A stretch of 64,000 nt of DNA, from assembly GCF_023343835.1 (NCBI RefSeq), contig NC_064436.1:55155883-55219882 (forward strand), given 5' to 3'. This stretch comes from Lagopus muta. Lineage: Eukaryota; Chordata; Aves; Galliformes; Phasianidae. Shown here in pieces: positions 1-18,304 of the stretch (positions within the stretch are counted from its first letter, which is position 1; every line of letters begins with the position of its first letter). A model generated the notes under the pieces. It did not search any database. It had not been told where the DNA came from and worked only from the letters and a program-made list of their open reading frames with translations. The translations under genes and the position numbers were made by a program.

Positions 1-660
1 GAACATTATAAACAGTGTTTATTTTCTATTATTCTATTTTATTATATTAAAGTCCTAAAGAATTAGCATTTATATTATATGGAAATTATACGGAACCTGC
101 TATCCAGCAGGTTCTCACTTCTGTGAAGAGCCATCTCCAAGAGCTATTTGAAGCCTGAGTAGCAAGCATGAGTGTACAGTAGTGACAGTTCTATGCCGAA
201 CTATGCTGATGATTTAAGAAGCACAATATAGGTAACTATAAAAAATAAGATCAACAAAAGGTTTAAAACTGATTATTTATCGCACTGTCAATGATAATCT
301 ATAGTACACTGAATATGCTTCAGATTTAGATGCAATCTCCTGCGATTAGCCTCTGAGCTTTTACACATAGATACTATGCTATATTAAAGTTTATGTTTCT
401 AGCCTTTAATAATGTTGAGAAAGTTTCAATAATGTTAAATGTGCCCATATTTCTTCCCAAATCCATATATAGACAAAACAAAGTCAATCCAAATAGCTCA
501 GAATGCTTGAAGGAGAAGGTAAGTCCAAAATCTCTCAGTAAATATATTACAAGGCCTGCTCTGAAAGAAATATCTCCTATCTTATTATGCTGGCCCACAA
601 TGTCAGAGGTGGATGTTGGTGGTAAGGCAGTAGAAACTGGACCTTCCCACTAAGCTAATA

Positions 661-800
661 TTCCCTTACACTTTTTTGACGCTTGACAGATGGCAACAGA
701 TGGGGCAGAGCCACTGCTGTGATGGCACGGGGCAGAGACTGGCCACAGTGCAAGCTGTGCTGGGCCACATGGGGCCCAAGAGTTGGAGATGTGTGTCTTA
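661..800. other. GC-rich patch, possible old mariner-type fragment
   Basis: A GC-rich block sits inside AT-rich intron. Its left edge, around 675-702, reads cttttttgacgcttgacag followed by atggcaacag, which resembles from memory the terminal part of mariner-type elements seen in galliform genomes. No inverted terminal repeat or transposase frame can be seen, so this is only a weak resemblance. Confidence 0.2.
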
Positions 801-1463
801 AGTGATTCTTAGAAGACCCAAAGTGACTCTAGCTACACTTAATAGCATGTGTCGAACATTCACTCTGTGTTAACATTAAATATAACATCAGAGGAAAAGA
901 AGACAGAGCCACACTATTTTCAGTGAACACAGGTACCCAGTGCCAGGGTAAGAGGCAATAGGCAGAAACTGGAAAAGAAGAGGTTCTATTTGAAAACCAG
1001 TAGAAGCATTTCACTGTATAGATGATGCAACACTGGAATAACTTGCTCTCAGTGCCCCTGCTTGAGCAGCAGTTGGACAGATAGATCCATTAGTCTCCTC
1101 CCACCTCAAACATTTTGCGATTGTGTGATAACAGGAGGTAAAAGCATCTTGGAAGAGACAACCTCACTGCCTGAGCCAGAAAAGCATCTACATAAAGCTG
1201 TTGGAATGTGATGAGGAAGATGGTTTAGGTAATACTACAGCACAAGCATAAAAATAATTTTGATTTCCATTTCTTCATAGGTTTCTGATGAAAGAAATCA
1301 TAACAGTGTCATCCATTCTTAGTATTTAAAACACTGCTTTTCTTTGCATTTATCTTTACATAAGCTAGGGTTATAGACAACTCAATGAAAGAAGGAAATA
1401 TCAAAGCATTCCTCCTCTTCAGGTGTTAACAGTTCTTAAAATGTTGTAACTGAAATGCATATT

Positions 1464-1730
1464 AGAATCATAGAATCACCCAGGTTGGAAAAGACCTGCA
1501 AGATCACCCAGTCCAATCATCCACCTATCACCACTAGTTCTCACTAAACCACGTCCCTCAGTACAACATCTAAACATACCTTTAACACCTCCACCACCAG
1601 TGACTCCACCACCTCCCTGGTGGAGCCCCACTCCAGCACCTGACCACTCTTTAGAAAAAGCAGTACATCTTTATCCAGCCTGAATCCTCCTGGCGCAACT
1701 TGAGGCCATTCCCTCTAGTTCCATCACTAG
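1464..1730 (-). mobile_element. CR1 LINE 3' fragment
   Basis: The fragment begins with aatcatagaatcacccaggt, the reverse complement of the CR1 3' end with its GATTCTATGATTC tail. It continues through the conserved 3' region up to ccattccctctagttcca. The element is therefore on the minus strand, truncated at its 5' end as is usual for CR1, and lies in PACRGL intron 4. Confidence 0.85.
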
Positions 1731-2035
1731 CATCTAGTTCCACAACACTTGACTCTGGTGACTCCAAGAAAAAGGATACATCTGTTGCTGAAGCACATAT
1801 ATCTGTTTTAGAGATTGCAGCATGTGGTCAGAAGAGGAAAAACCATCCTTCAGTGACCTACACAAACAAGCAAAACTCTCTGGAGTACAATATAGTACAG
1901 AGGAATGTCTGTACACTACAGTGGTCAGAAAGGAACAACTGCTTTTTATCTCTTCTATCTAAGTAAAAAGGACTTTTAAACAAAAGTTACTGTAAGTAGG
2001 TCTGTACCTCTTAGTCGTAAGGAATTTTTTTTTTA

Positions 2036-2054
2036 CCCCCCCCCCCCCCCCCCC
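2036..2054. repeat. Poly(C) run, 19 C
   Basis: Nineteen C residues directly follow a T-rich run. The homopolymer is prone to length errors in sequencing and can form i-motif or G-quadruplex structures. Confidence 0.95.
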
Positions 2055-3301
2055 TCGTATTTAGTGGTAGAAAAATAGTGAAACATTTGCAGTGAAAAAA
2101 GAGCACAGAAACCCACCAGCTGTCTTTTCAATGACCAGAAAACAAGTAAGAGAAAAATCTAACATAGCTCCACTGGTTTTAAATTACTCTTCATAGTACC
2201 CACAATAGATTTCAGTTGATGCTTGGAGGTGGGCCCTTCTTTTTACACAGCGAACGCTGTCAGGACCTCCAATTAAGTAGAAACAGCCTATGACAGCTCA
2301 GCCGTTTTATGCATACAGATCACTGCAAAGTCACACAAAAAACAACAATGTATTTTGACTGAAAGTGAACTGGAATTCAGCTAAACTGACAACTGAACTG
2401 TGAATTTCAATGCTTCCAAAAGATACAAGACAAAGAATCAACAGCTCTCCTGTGTGCTCTCTAGCATATCTACTCTTTCTTAGTCCCAAGCAAATCCAGA
2501 CAGTGAATTTAGTCCTATGTAGATATGGTGACTATACGATTGGTCTTATCTACAAGAGTCATGTTTTCACAGTCCCCGGATGACTTTTTTGGACATCCAG
2601 ACTAATGCATGTGAAAGGTATGTACTGGAAAAACATATGATCAAAAAAAGAAGAACACTTTGTGTGTGTTTGAGAGAATTGAAATCCTACTTTCTTTCTC
2701 CACAGAGTGTCCATATCTCAGATAAATGCTTAGGTCAGAAAGGAATGGGCTTGCTTTTACTTTCTTATTTAACTTTGTGTTTGAAATTAGGTTTGGAGAA
2801 TGACAGTACCTTAGTTCCTCCCAGAATTATTTTAATTAAATCATGAAGAAGTAGACTGGCATTATTTAGCTTTTAGGAACACGCAGCTCTGAGACATTTT
2901 TACACATCCCTTGTTGTCACCTTTGTTTTGGTGACCCTGACTGAAGTCCCTTTGTGAAAGTGTTCTGACAGCCCCGGTCACTTTTGCACGCTTTTCATGA
3001 CACCAATATGGTGAGTGGCAAAATGGCCTTTGTTGCAAGGAGCACACGCTTCTTAAAGCTTTTCCCATGCCTTAGGGCTACTACAGTTATCTCTGACCAA
3101 TGGATATGTGGCATGTCTTGTTTCCTCCTTATTTGGTCTAACCTGTTCTTCTCTCTTATCTTCAAGACATTTGTTGCCATGGTTTCCCAAGGACCAAGGG
3201 GCCCCTGTGGACCCTGGTGACTGCCACAGCCCATTCAGTTGACTACACGTTGTTTCAAAGAATAAATCATAAATCATGAAGTCCAACTACAATAGCAGTT
3301 A

Positions 3302-9252
<5,951 letters not shown>

Positions 9253-9253
<1 letters not shown>

Positions 9254-9480
9254 CCGCTGTGTGAGCCCTCTCCGGAGCGCAGCTGAGGCAGAGAAAGGGA
9301 GCAGCAGCAATTCCTCGTTTTCCGCGATTCCCTCGTCGCCCGGCCCGGCCCACCCGTGACCCGGCGGCGGGCAGCCCCACGCGCGGCCACGCTTCCTGCC
9401 GGTTGCCGGGGAAACTACGGGGCGCCGGGAGCCCAACATTCCTCGGCAGGCCGAGCCCGGGGCGGGCGGAGCATGCGCGG
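9253..9480 (-). other. PACRGL: PACRGL exon 1 (5' UTR or N-terminal extension)
   Basis: A strong donor, gtaagtgagc, ends the exon at 9253 on the minus strand inside a GC-rich block. The transcription start is not visible and the right edge is an estimate. The frame that joins exon 2 in phase is open back to an ATG at 9544, so part of this exon might be coding, though its Pro/Ala/Arg/Gly composition suits open GC-rich UTR equally well. Confidence 0.6.
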
Positions 9481-9620
9481 TGGAAGGGCGTGCGCCGGGT
9501 CCTCCTCCGGCTGGAGCGGAGGGCAGGGTGTGCGGCTGAGGCATGAGGGTGCTGCAGGAGAGGTGATGGTCGTCCGGTCGTCTGGTCGTCCTCCGTCACC
9601 TCAGTGCTAATATCTGCCAC
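9254..9620. promoter_or_regulatory. PACRGL: CpG-rich promoter of PACRGL
   Basis: This is the only dense CpG block in the window. It includes a GC box (ggggcgggcgg near 9460-9470) directly beside gcatgcgc (9471-9478), an NRF1-like half-palindrome. No TATA box is evident. Such islands mark broad start sites of housekeeping genes and often fire in both directions, so a divergent plus-strand transcript is possible. Confidence 0.75.
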
Positions 9621-12296
9621 CAGCCTGCCTTTCCCCCGTTACAGCCCAGCTGTGTCCAGCCCAAGCCCTCCCCTTGGCTTCCATCAGTAGTGTCACTGAA
9701 TCAAGTGGACTGTGAAGATATAAATAAAAATATGCTGATATTACTTGCCATGTTCTGGCAAGTACATGACAATGACATGTTGCCAGTCGTTTCTGTTTCA
9801 ATTATAAGTACAGAAAATACTTTTTTTTTTTAATTAGCCCACTCTAACTATACTGAATTTGTGTCATAAGTACAGTATTTATTCATATAAAAACACATCT
9901 GCATGTAGCAAATGACCTTTTGAGTAACAGGATACATTTTTGTCTTCTGCAAACCCAGTAAATCATCAGAATGCATTTTTGCCTTCCTTGAGAAAAGTGT
10001 TTATTCTTTCATGCACTCAGCAGTAAATCTCCAAGCAAGACGTTTTTTCCGGTTTGCTTAAATTGTGTGGGATACAATCTTTCCAGAATCACATATTCTT
10101 TTTCACTTTATAGCAAGGAACTGAATGACTTCACTAATGGATAAGATAGGCTGTTCTCTTGATTTTCCACAAAAACAGGAAAATGCACTGACGGAGTTGA
10201 AAACAGTTGTCAGCTGCTTTTTTTGAAAACTACCATCAGCCTTAGATTTTGGCCAATGTTGGCATTTCGTACTTGTTTTTATCCGGCATAGATAGTTTGT
10301 ATCTGCCAGTAATTGGAAGTTGTGAGGACATTTGCAGAGTTCAGATGGGGCTACCTAATTTAATGCCTTTTTATCAGTGTAAAGTGGAAATGCAAAAGAA
10401 AAAATGTTAAAATTAATGCTAGAGAAACTGAGAAGGGAACAGATTTCTGCTTTATATATAAATCATTTAACTAGCAGAAATTACAGTACTTTCACAGAAG
10501 TTTTTGTTGTTCCACAGTACTAAAGGCAATAGAAGAATTGGTGTCCTTCTATTAATGTTATAAGCTGGCAAGGACCTCTGAACAATACAGTATTTTTAAA
10601 ACATTATGGTATAGTTCTTTGAAAATGACCTTAAAAACACAGATCAGTGTGCTCGTCTCCATAATGATGGAAAAGAACTGATTTTCTGCATGATGTTTAT
10701 TTTTGGCTCAGTTATTATAGTATCATTTCCGTCATGTATCTGATGTAGTAGCTTTTGTGAGTACAGAATAAACTACAGCTACGCTAAGCGATGGAAAAAA
10801 GTAGTACTATAATTCCTAAGTCAGTAGGAGGTATGAACTGCTGTGTTGTCTGAAGCAAAATACCACTGATCAGCTCTGTGGAGTCAGCAACTCCCACTGA
10901 GTTCCTGGAGGCACAGAAACTACTGGGTTATAGAAGAACAAGTAAGACTCAGTTTCTGTTCAAGAGCAGAGATTTACTTAGCGTTCAGTCAGTTTCATGG
11001 AAAATGAAAAACAGGGGAGCGTTACAGTACATCGGTATTTACAGTATAACAGGGATTGCTGCCATACTTTAGACATAGAATATACAGTCTTCATTCCTCT
11101 TTGGGGAAATGATGCATCAAATCAAGGACTGAGAGACACCAGTCTGGATGCCTGATAGAGGTGTCCCTCAGGGGGGTCACAGTTCATCTCTTGAGCTGGG
11201 GAAAATCCTCACATCATCTTAGCTGGCTCTAAAGAAGTTGCCTTCATGCAAATCTTCAGGCATAAGGTCACCAAATATGGGTCAAAATGTCTTTGTTTAT
11301 GAGAAAATACTTCTCATTGTCTCATACTGTCTCATTTTTATTAGTTGTTATAGAAACCAGGCTGTAAAATTTTAAACATATTTGGGGAATGGACAATTTA
11401 GAAGGAAAAAAATATACTTTAACAGCAAAACATTAAGATATAATAAAAAATATAGCAAATTATTTTAGTATTTTTCTCCATCACAATGGAGAACACAACA
11501 CTTTGTAGTGTTAAATATGGTGTAATAATCTGCTTTTACTGTTGTATACATACATAACGTTAGCTCCAATTGCTATTATTTTCTCCATTATGTATTTTTT
11601 ATTTTGTTTGATTTAACTGTCATAAACCTTCCATACTGATCAAAATAAGCAAAAGAAAAAAAAAAACACAAATAATGATTTTTTGGTCACTAAAGGAAAT
11701 GCAGTCACTTAGATGCATGTAGTATTCAGGAAAGCATATAAAAATCTGTGGGTTTTTTTTTATATATATAATGATTTGTTTGCTAAATTTTGCTAAATAA
11801 AAGAAAGGGTTTACCTTAAAGCCTTTAAGATTGTTTCATCTTTCTATGTAAGTATTAATTTAGTAATATATGAATTTATATATTTTCATTTGAAAAATAT
11901 TTTAGAAATTTCTAAGCCAAGTGCCATTTTAGCCTCAATTGAGGACTAATAACTCTTACAACCTACTAAGAATGATGAAAGTAACAAAAACTTGTTTCCT
12001 TGACTCAGTATATTTGCTAATTCTTGTTAATTCTCCAATAATTCTTAAAAGTTAGAGATTTTCATTGACCCCTCAAAAAGTCCACAGTCTATGTTGTTGC
12101 ATTCTCCAGAAATGTTTTCCTTAGATATTGTTCAAATACCTTCCCCAGAGTTTTTCTCCTTACTTCGCCACTCTATTTGCTTTATAAAGAGGAGTTATTA
12201 TACAGCGTTTGGAAATAAATGTGAGCTACAGAGCAGACTGTAGACACCTTGTTGTAGATTTTGGGATTCTTCTACAAAGGTTTAGATGCTGGATTC

Positions 12297-12482
12297 CAAG
12301 CGCTGGAACAGGCTCCCCGGGGAGGTGGTTGAGTCACCATCCCTGGATGTGTTTAAAATCCATTTGGATGTGGTGTTCAGGGACACGATTTAGCAGAGGG
12401 TTGTTAGTTAGGGTAGTACGGTTAGGTCATGTTGGACTCGATGATCTAAGGTCTTTTTCACTCTGAGTGATTCTATGATTCT
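12297..12482 (+). mobile_element. CR1 LINE 3' end
   Basis: The piece reads gcgctggaacaggctccccg, then ggaggtggttgagtcacc, and ends gatctaaggtctttttcact followed by gattctatgattct. This is a short 5'-truncated CR1 with a preserved tail. Confidence 0.88.
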
Positions 12483-15026
12483 TTGCTCAAGCAACTTTCC
12501 TAGACAAATATTAAGTATACTGTATCAGATGATTGGGTCAGTGCCTATCAAAAGTTGGTGGACTTTATATCCTCAGTGAAAATTGGTGTGAAAGAGAGAC
12601 ATTTCAGTTGAAGAATTTCAGGTAACTATCCATAGATGCTTACATTCTGCTTTAATACATCAGAAATGACTAGATTGCCTATTATTAAGTGCTAAATTGC
12701 TGGGAGGATGCTGGATTAGGAGATGTAAAACTCAGAGGCAAACTCCCAAGAAGCAGATAGTCCCACTGGAATATTTGCATTTCTTGATGTTGTAGAGTAA
12801 AAAAATATGTGTATAACAGACAAATTTAGGGACTGAATGAGACTCTTTATGGATATCATTAATACACAGGTCTGTACCACTAGCCTGCTGTTTTTCTTGA
12901 GCTAAGGTGCAAAGCTGTGTGAAGTTAAGAAGTTGTGTGGGCAGTATTGCTTCACTTCATTATTTATTCAAATGCTTAAAGCACCTGCAAAATGGTTTGT
13001 TTATAAAGCCTTTGCAATCAGCCACACATGGCACCAGTGTTTTTTTTCTCCCATGGTAAGCTAGTACTATCAGGAGCCAGAGAAGGCCAGTTACACTGAC
13101 CAATCAATAAATTACACATCCTGAGAAATGAAATTAGGTTTAAAAAGAGACATATCAGGAAGTATGGTTTTTGTTTTTTGTTTGTTTGTTTTTTGCCAAT
13201 TCTTTTAAATACTTCTATTGAGACCGTTGATATTAAAGTTACATTTACAGGCAGTACAAATTGCTCCAGAAGGACAATACATTCCTTTGCCATCTTTCAG
13301 ATCATTTCTATCTCTGTTTCTTGCAATCACAGCTACTTATGTAAGAGTACTTTGCTTAATTATGCATAGAGAATCATTCCCATTAGTTTAGTCCAAAGAG
13401 TTAGGAAGCTGTATTTCTTTGTGTAACTGTATGTAAGTCACAGTTTTATGATGCTTACTTTTCTGCCTCTGTGCTTTTCATCAGAATCTCCTTCCCTAAG
13501 TTAAGTTTCAGGAGTCCTTACCACAGAGTGTGAATGCTTAAACAGCTAAGAATGAGATTCACAGAAGGTACAAAAGTTGAGTAGGCAGTGGTCTGCACAA
13601 AGTCCTGGAAAATGTAAAGAAGAAAGCTGTAATTTTAGAGAAAGTTAGGGGCAGTTGGGAATGAATTTATATCTGTGTCTTCTTTTATGGAACTTAGTGC
13701 TCAGAGTGTCCAAAGCTAAAGAAAAAAATCAGACGTAGTAGCAGCCAGGAATTAGAGGGCTCACTGTGTTATGGAAAAATCACTGTGTTATTATTATTCA
13801 TGGGGCAGTGTTCTTTAAATCTTGCAGACAGACATGTACAGGCTTTACCTGTGCTCACCAAATGTTGAACTATATTAACTATTTGAAAATCAAAACTACT
13901 AACTTTCTGAGGCAGGAGGATACATGCAGTTTAAAATATGCTTTGGAAATAGTCAAGCAAATGGTGAAAAGTTGCAGCTGATTCTTAGAGTGGTGCAGCG
14001 AGAGCTGTTTGGCCTGTTTTCTCAGGGTTACGCAGGGAAAGAGAAGCGATACGCAGGCATACCGTGCAGTTTTGTATTTCTCCACTTGGTGGCAATCATT
14101 CCCTGTCTTTCCTTGCCGCTTCTGCCCTTTGAGAAAGCGGCTGCTCTGCATTGTTCTGTAGCCTCTCTCACTTTGGAGAGACAAACAAGGCAAAAGTCAA
14201 AATATCAAAGGTTGAAAAATAGAAGAGTTCGTTAAGTGGAAATGGAAGTTTTTCATAGTTCAGTTGTCAGAGAAATTGCGTTCTTTGTTAGGAAACGTTT
14301 TACCAGCTATTTCCCTCTGTAGGTCAAGGATCAGTAGTGATATATAAAGTATTGAACGAGAACAGTTTTGCTGAACCTTATAGCCCTTCACAGGATGAGG
14401 CAAATAATAATAACAATGAAAAATATCCTTCACAAATTCACAAATCATCATGAGAGTATCTCTACTTCTGCTTTTGTGTGTGTGTTCCAGCTACAGAAGT
14501 ACATGCAGTCTGGACTCCTTGATCTGAAGAAAACATACTGGGCAGAATTGTTGCTCTGACTAGCCAAAAATGTGTCTGCAGAAGCTATATAGTTGGACAT
14601 AGTGCTATCTTTCATAACTAGCAGACGTTTCAGCTTTTCTTCTAAGTCCACAAAATTCTCATTTCTCTGTCAGACATAGGAGAGAGCTGCACTGAGAACA
14701 TCAGGCTGTGCTCTGAGGCACACACAGCTTGGATGTGCTGCAGCACAAAAGCATTTAACATCTCCCACATAGCAGGCACAGCTGGCACTTGAGATAACAA
14801 GTCCAAGGATGGTAGGAAGAGTTCTTTTTTTTTTTTTTTATGATATAGAGACAGTTTGAAAGGCAGACTTATGGTCCATAGCACACAGTTCAATTTGGTG
14901 GCTGAGAACTAGTGACAGCCTAGGAGTGTTGTGATGGTGGCAAGGATGGGAGTTGTGGTAACAGTCGTGGTTAAATGATGCAGTAATATAGAGAACAAAA
15001 AATGGTGATGACAGTAATAGTTTTCA

Positions 15027-15065
15027 TCTCTCTCTCTCTCTCTCTCTCTCTCTTCCCCCCCCCCC
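15027..15065. repeat. (CT)n followed by poly(C)
   Basis: About thirteen CT units and then eleven C. It is a polypyrimidine microsatellite that creates an artificial Glu-Arg repeat in a minus-strand frame. Confidence 0.93.
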
Positions 15066-16559
15066 GAAAGTGTTGATGAAACAACCACAGCCTCTCTGTC
15101 CCTTTCCGCACAGGAATGACACTGGGGAAGCAGTGCATTTTCACTTGCTGTACTGGGTGTTGGAGTAGGAAGAATTAAAACCTTTTCTGGGGAGTCTTCC
15201 CTCTGGAGAGCTACATAAAGGTAATGAGAAAGGCTACGTGAGTAGGTGATTGAGTGCACCAAAGAGGAACCACCAGCAGAGCACAGCAAAGGCTTAAAGT
15301 TCAGATGTTTAGACTTCCTCTCCATGGATTATAGTTCCTATAATTCAGACATCATTTCATTTATTTGCATTTCTAACATCTGATCTGAGAGGAGACTTGA
15401 AAAGAGAAATGACGAGTTATGACCAACAGAAAGAATTTTATTGGTATGAGTGCTGGACCAGACCAAAGATTGATCAAAGATATCATGATGTCTTGTGATT
15501 GAGTCCCATCTTGAGCAATCAGAAAGGGTATATAGGGACTACTAATTGAACAAGAGCAACTGTTCTTAATGTTTCCCATAAGTATTCTGCCATCCTTTCA
15601 GCTTTTCGACACTCAGGGACATTCTGAGGCAGGAGTGATTCTGTATATTCAGTAATCTTCAGAGGATTTCTCTTCTGTGACATTTGGTCTCCTGTTCAAC
15701 CCCAGGGGACTTTTATATTTCATTATGGCAGGGAGTCTCTCATCCCTACTTTTTCCTCTATTGGTTGTGAACTTTCTACTTGCTAGCTTTGTTTCTTACC
15801 AAATAGTTCTCAGGCTCCTTCAAGATTGCAGCAAGAATATAGCAAGCTTATGTCATCTCACAGTTATTTTTCAGATTATGAAAAGTATGGTGTCATTTCC
15901 CAGAATCCTAATACCATCTCTATCCCTAAAATCACAAACTTTTTGTGTTACAACTTGTCTAAATGTTCTGTAAAATTACGATTTGTTTAAATACAGCTTT
16001 CTTAACCACTAATGCAAAGCACTTTAGTCTGTATGTAGTGCTTTATAACTGTTGTGCAGTTCATAGTATATATAGAAATTTCACTACACACAAAAGACCC
16101 TGAGACTTTTTTCTTGTGTCTTCCTTCCTTTCCTGTTTCTTCTCTTCATTTACAAAGTTTCAATTCAGAACATTGAAAATGGAACCATAAGCATCATTTC
16201 CCACTGAAAGTGCTAGTAAAATATATTCTCATGTCCTGCACTAGGATTACATTCTGTGTGCCTGTCCATTTTATTTAGTATATACATCCTGAATGCACTT
16301 CTAAAATGATCATGCAAGTTATAATGTCAAAATTAGTCTTGCACACTGTTGCAATGATAACTTCCACAAATGATTACTTAGTGCTATTATTCATGTGAAA
16401 AGGGAAGCAATCAATGGGGGTTGAATAAAAGTAAATACACACCGGTGTCCTTACACAGTCACAAAAGGACTGTGTCTAATGGGATAGGCTTTGTGCATTC
16501 ACTAAGAACTGAAGAAAAGTTTGAGGGGGAAGGTTAGCTTGCCAGTTCTTTCTTTCTTT

Positions 16560-16595
16560 TTTTTTTTTTTTTGCTTTTTATTGGGGGGGGGGGGG
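16560..16595. repeat. Poly(T) then poly(G) run
   Basis: A T run at about 16557-16572 is followed by thirteen G at 16583-16595. The tract is low complexity and error-prone in sequencing. Confidence 0.93.
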
Positions 16596-16782
16596 TGAAG
16601 GGGAGGTGTTTTTACTTATTCTTACTAGCCACGTTCTTATTTGAATAATTATTTCAATGCTCTGTGGCTGTTGCTGAGTACTAATTGTCTGTCAATTGTG
16701 AGGAGTGCTGTATGAGTGTTTTTTCATTGCTTTAATTATTTCTTTGATTCTAAATAAATAATAGCAATATTATTTATTGGAT

Positions 16783-18024
16783 TCACCCAAGGGTGCTGAG
16801 AAAGCTGGCAGAAGTGATTGCCAAGCTGCTTTCCACCGTCTATCAGTGTTCCTGGTCAGCCAGAGAGGTTCCAGAGGATTGAAGGTTTGCCAGCGTGACT
16901 CCCATTACATGAAGGGCTGTGAGGAGGATCCAGGGAACTGCAGGCCTGTCTGCCTGACCTCAGTGCCTGGAAAGATTATGGAGCAGATTGTCTTGAGTGA
17001 GATCACATGGCATGTGCAGGACAACTGGGGGATAAGGCTTGTCCAACATGGGCTCATTAAAGGCAGGTTCTGCTTGACCAACCTGATCTCCTCCTATGAT
17101 CAAATGATCAAGTGACCCACCTGCCAGATGAGGGAAAGGCTTGGACAGATACACACTTTGCTGGGTAAAGAACTGTCTACATGGCCAGCCCCAGAGAGTG
17201 GTGGTAAATGTAGTTAAATCCAGAGGGATCTGGACAGGCTGGATCACTGAGCTGAGCCCAATGGGCCAACAAGACCAAGTGCTGGGTTCTGCATGTTGGC
17301 CACAACAACCCCAGGCAATGCTACAGGCTTGGGGCAGAGTGGCTGGAAAACTAAGTAGAAGAAATGAACAACCTAGAGGTGTTCATCAGTGCTCAAGTAA
17401 ACATGAGCAGTAGAGTGCTCAAGTAGTCAAGAAGGTCAATGGCATCCTGGCTTGTATTCAAAATAGTGCTGCCAGCAGGAGCAGGGAAGTGATTATCCTG
17501 TACTCAGCACTCATGAAGGCCTCACCTTGAGTACTCTGTTCAGTTTTGAGCCCCTCACAACACGACAGACATTGTAGCTTCTGGGGTGTCTGGGGTTGGT
17601 GAGGGGTCTGGAGTGTGGTCTTATGGGGAGCAGCTGAGGAAACTGGCATTATTTAGCCTGGAGAAGAGGAGGCTTAGGGGAGACCTTATAGCTCTCTACA
17701 ACTTCCCCAAAGGAGGTTCTGGTGAGGTAGGGATCAGCCTTTTCTCCTATGTAAGTAGAGATAGGATGAGAGGGAATGGCCTCAAGTTGCACCAGAGGAG
17801 ATTCAGGTTAGATATTAGGAAAAATTTCTTCTCTAAAAAAGTGGTCAGGCACTGGAATGGTTTGCCCAGGGAGATGCTTGAGGCACCATCCTTAGAGGTG
17901 TTCAAGAAACATTTATACATTGTACAGAGGGACAGAGTTTAGTGGGGAAATATTGGTGGTAGGTGAATGGTTGGACTGGATGGTCTTCTCCAACTTTATT
18001 GATTGTATGATTCCATGATTCTAT
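16783..18024 (+). mobile_element. CR1 LINE, decayed RT-to-3'-end copy
   Basis: At 16900-17110 the translation shows the reverse-transcriptase blocks EDPGNCRPVCLTSVPGKIME and FCLTNLISSYD. Near 17190 it shows a HGQPQRVVVN-like block, near 17590-17850 [20 protein letters not shown] and [16 protein letters not shown] residues, and at the end ttctccaactttattgattg with gattctatt. The stretch between the RT blocks is shorter than in intact copies, so it carries internal deletions, several frameshifts and stops. It is inactive. Confidence 0.88.
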
Positions 18025-18228
18025 TTACAACACCTTTTTCCACTAAAGTGCGAATTTTCATTCAAATGATTTTATGATATGGCTTAGAAGTCATGGCAAT
18101 AACATTACAGTAGTAGTTGGGAACTTGTTTAATAGAGTATTTTATTTCTTAAGTTGAGGAAGGAAGAAGGAATGATCATTTAAACATATTCTTTGTTTTC
18201 TATTGTTTAACTGGTCTTTTATTTACAG

Positions 18229-18304
18229 CATTTCACATCTCAGCCATGAATATTCTGGGCTTTTTAGTACTCTTGGTTTCAGGATCTTCCCAAGAAAAAA
18301 AAAG
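18229..18304 (+). CDS. Candidate signal-peptide exon of an unidentified plus-strand gene
   Basis: An acceptor-like ctggtcttttatttacag precedes 18229 and a consensus donor gtgagt follows 18304. Between them lies ATG 18246 in a good context (gccATGa). The 19 codons read MNILGFLVLLVSGSSQEKK and end in phase 2. A hydrophobic core of about ten residues followed by SGSS and charged residues is what a secretory signal peptide looks like. I do not recognise the protein. The next exon is uncertain: a phase-compatible membrane-segment frame starts at 21258, and another possible acceptor (ggtcccttccag) ends at 20125. A chance arrangement beside a CR1 remains possible. Confidence 0.35.

Larger units (their letters stand above)
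9621..16782. other. Intergenic DNA upstream of PACRGL
   Basis: AT-rich sequence without a recognisable gene. It holds a CR1 3' end (12297-12482), a CpG-dense patch around 13990-14150, a (TC)n plus poly(C) microsatellite (15027-15065) and a poly(T)/poly(G) tract (16560-16595). Several open frames of 60-140 codons occur, but I see neither domains nor convincing splice signals. Confidence 0.6.

Noticed and set aside
3053..3286. Overlapping frames with Gly-Pro-rich words near the PACRGL exons
   Set aside because: They do not continue the PACRGL sequence, have no splice borders and overlap one another on both strands.
14909..15325. 138-codon minus-strand frame with Glu-Arg repeat
   Set aside because: The frame is carried through a (CT)n/poly(C) microsatellite and shows no domain, splice or promoter support.
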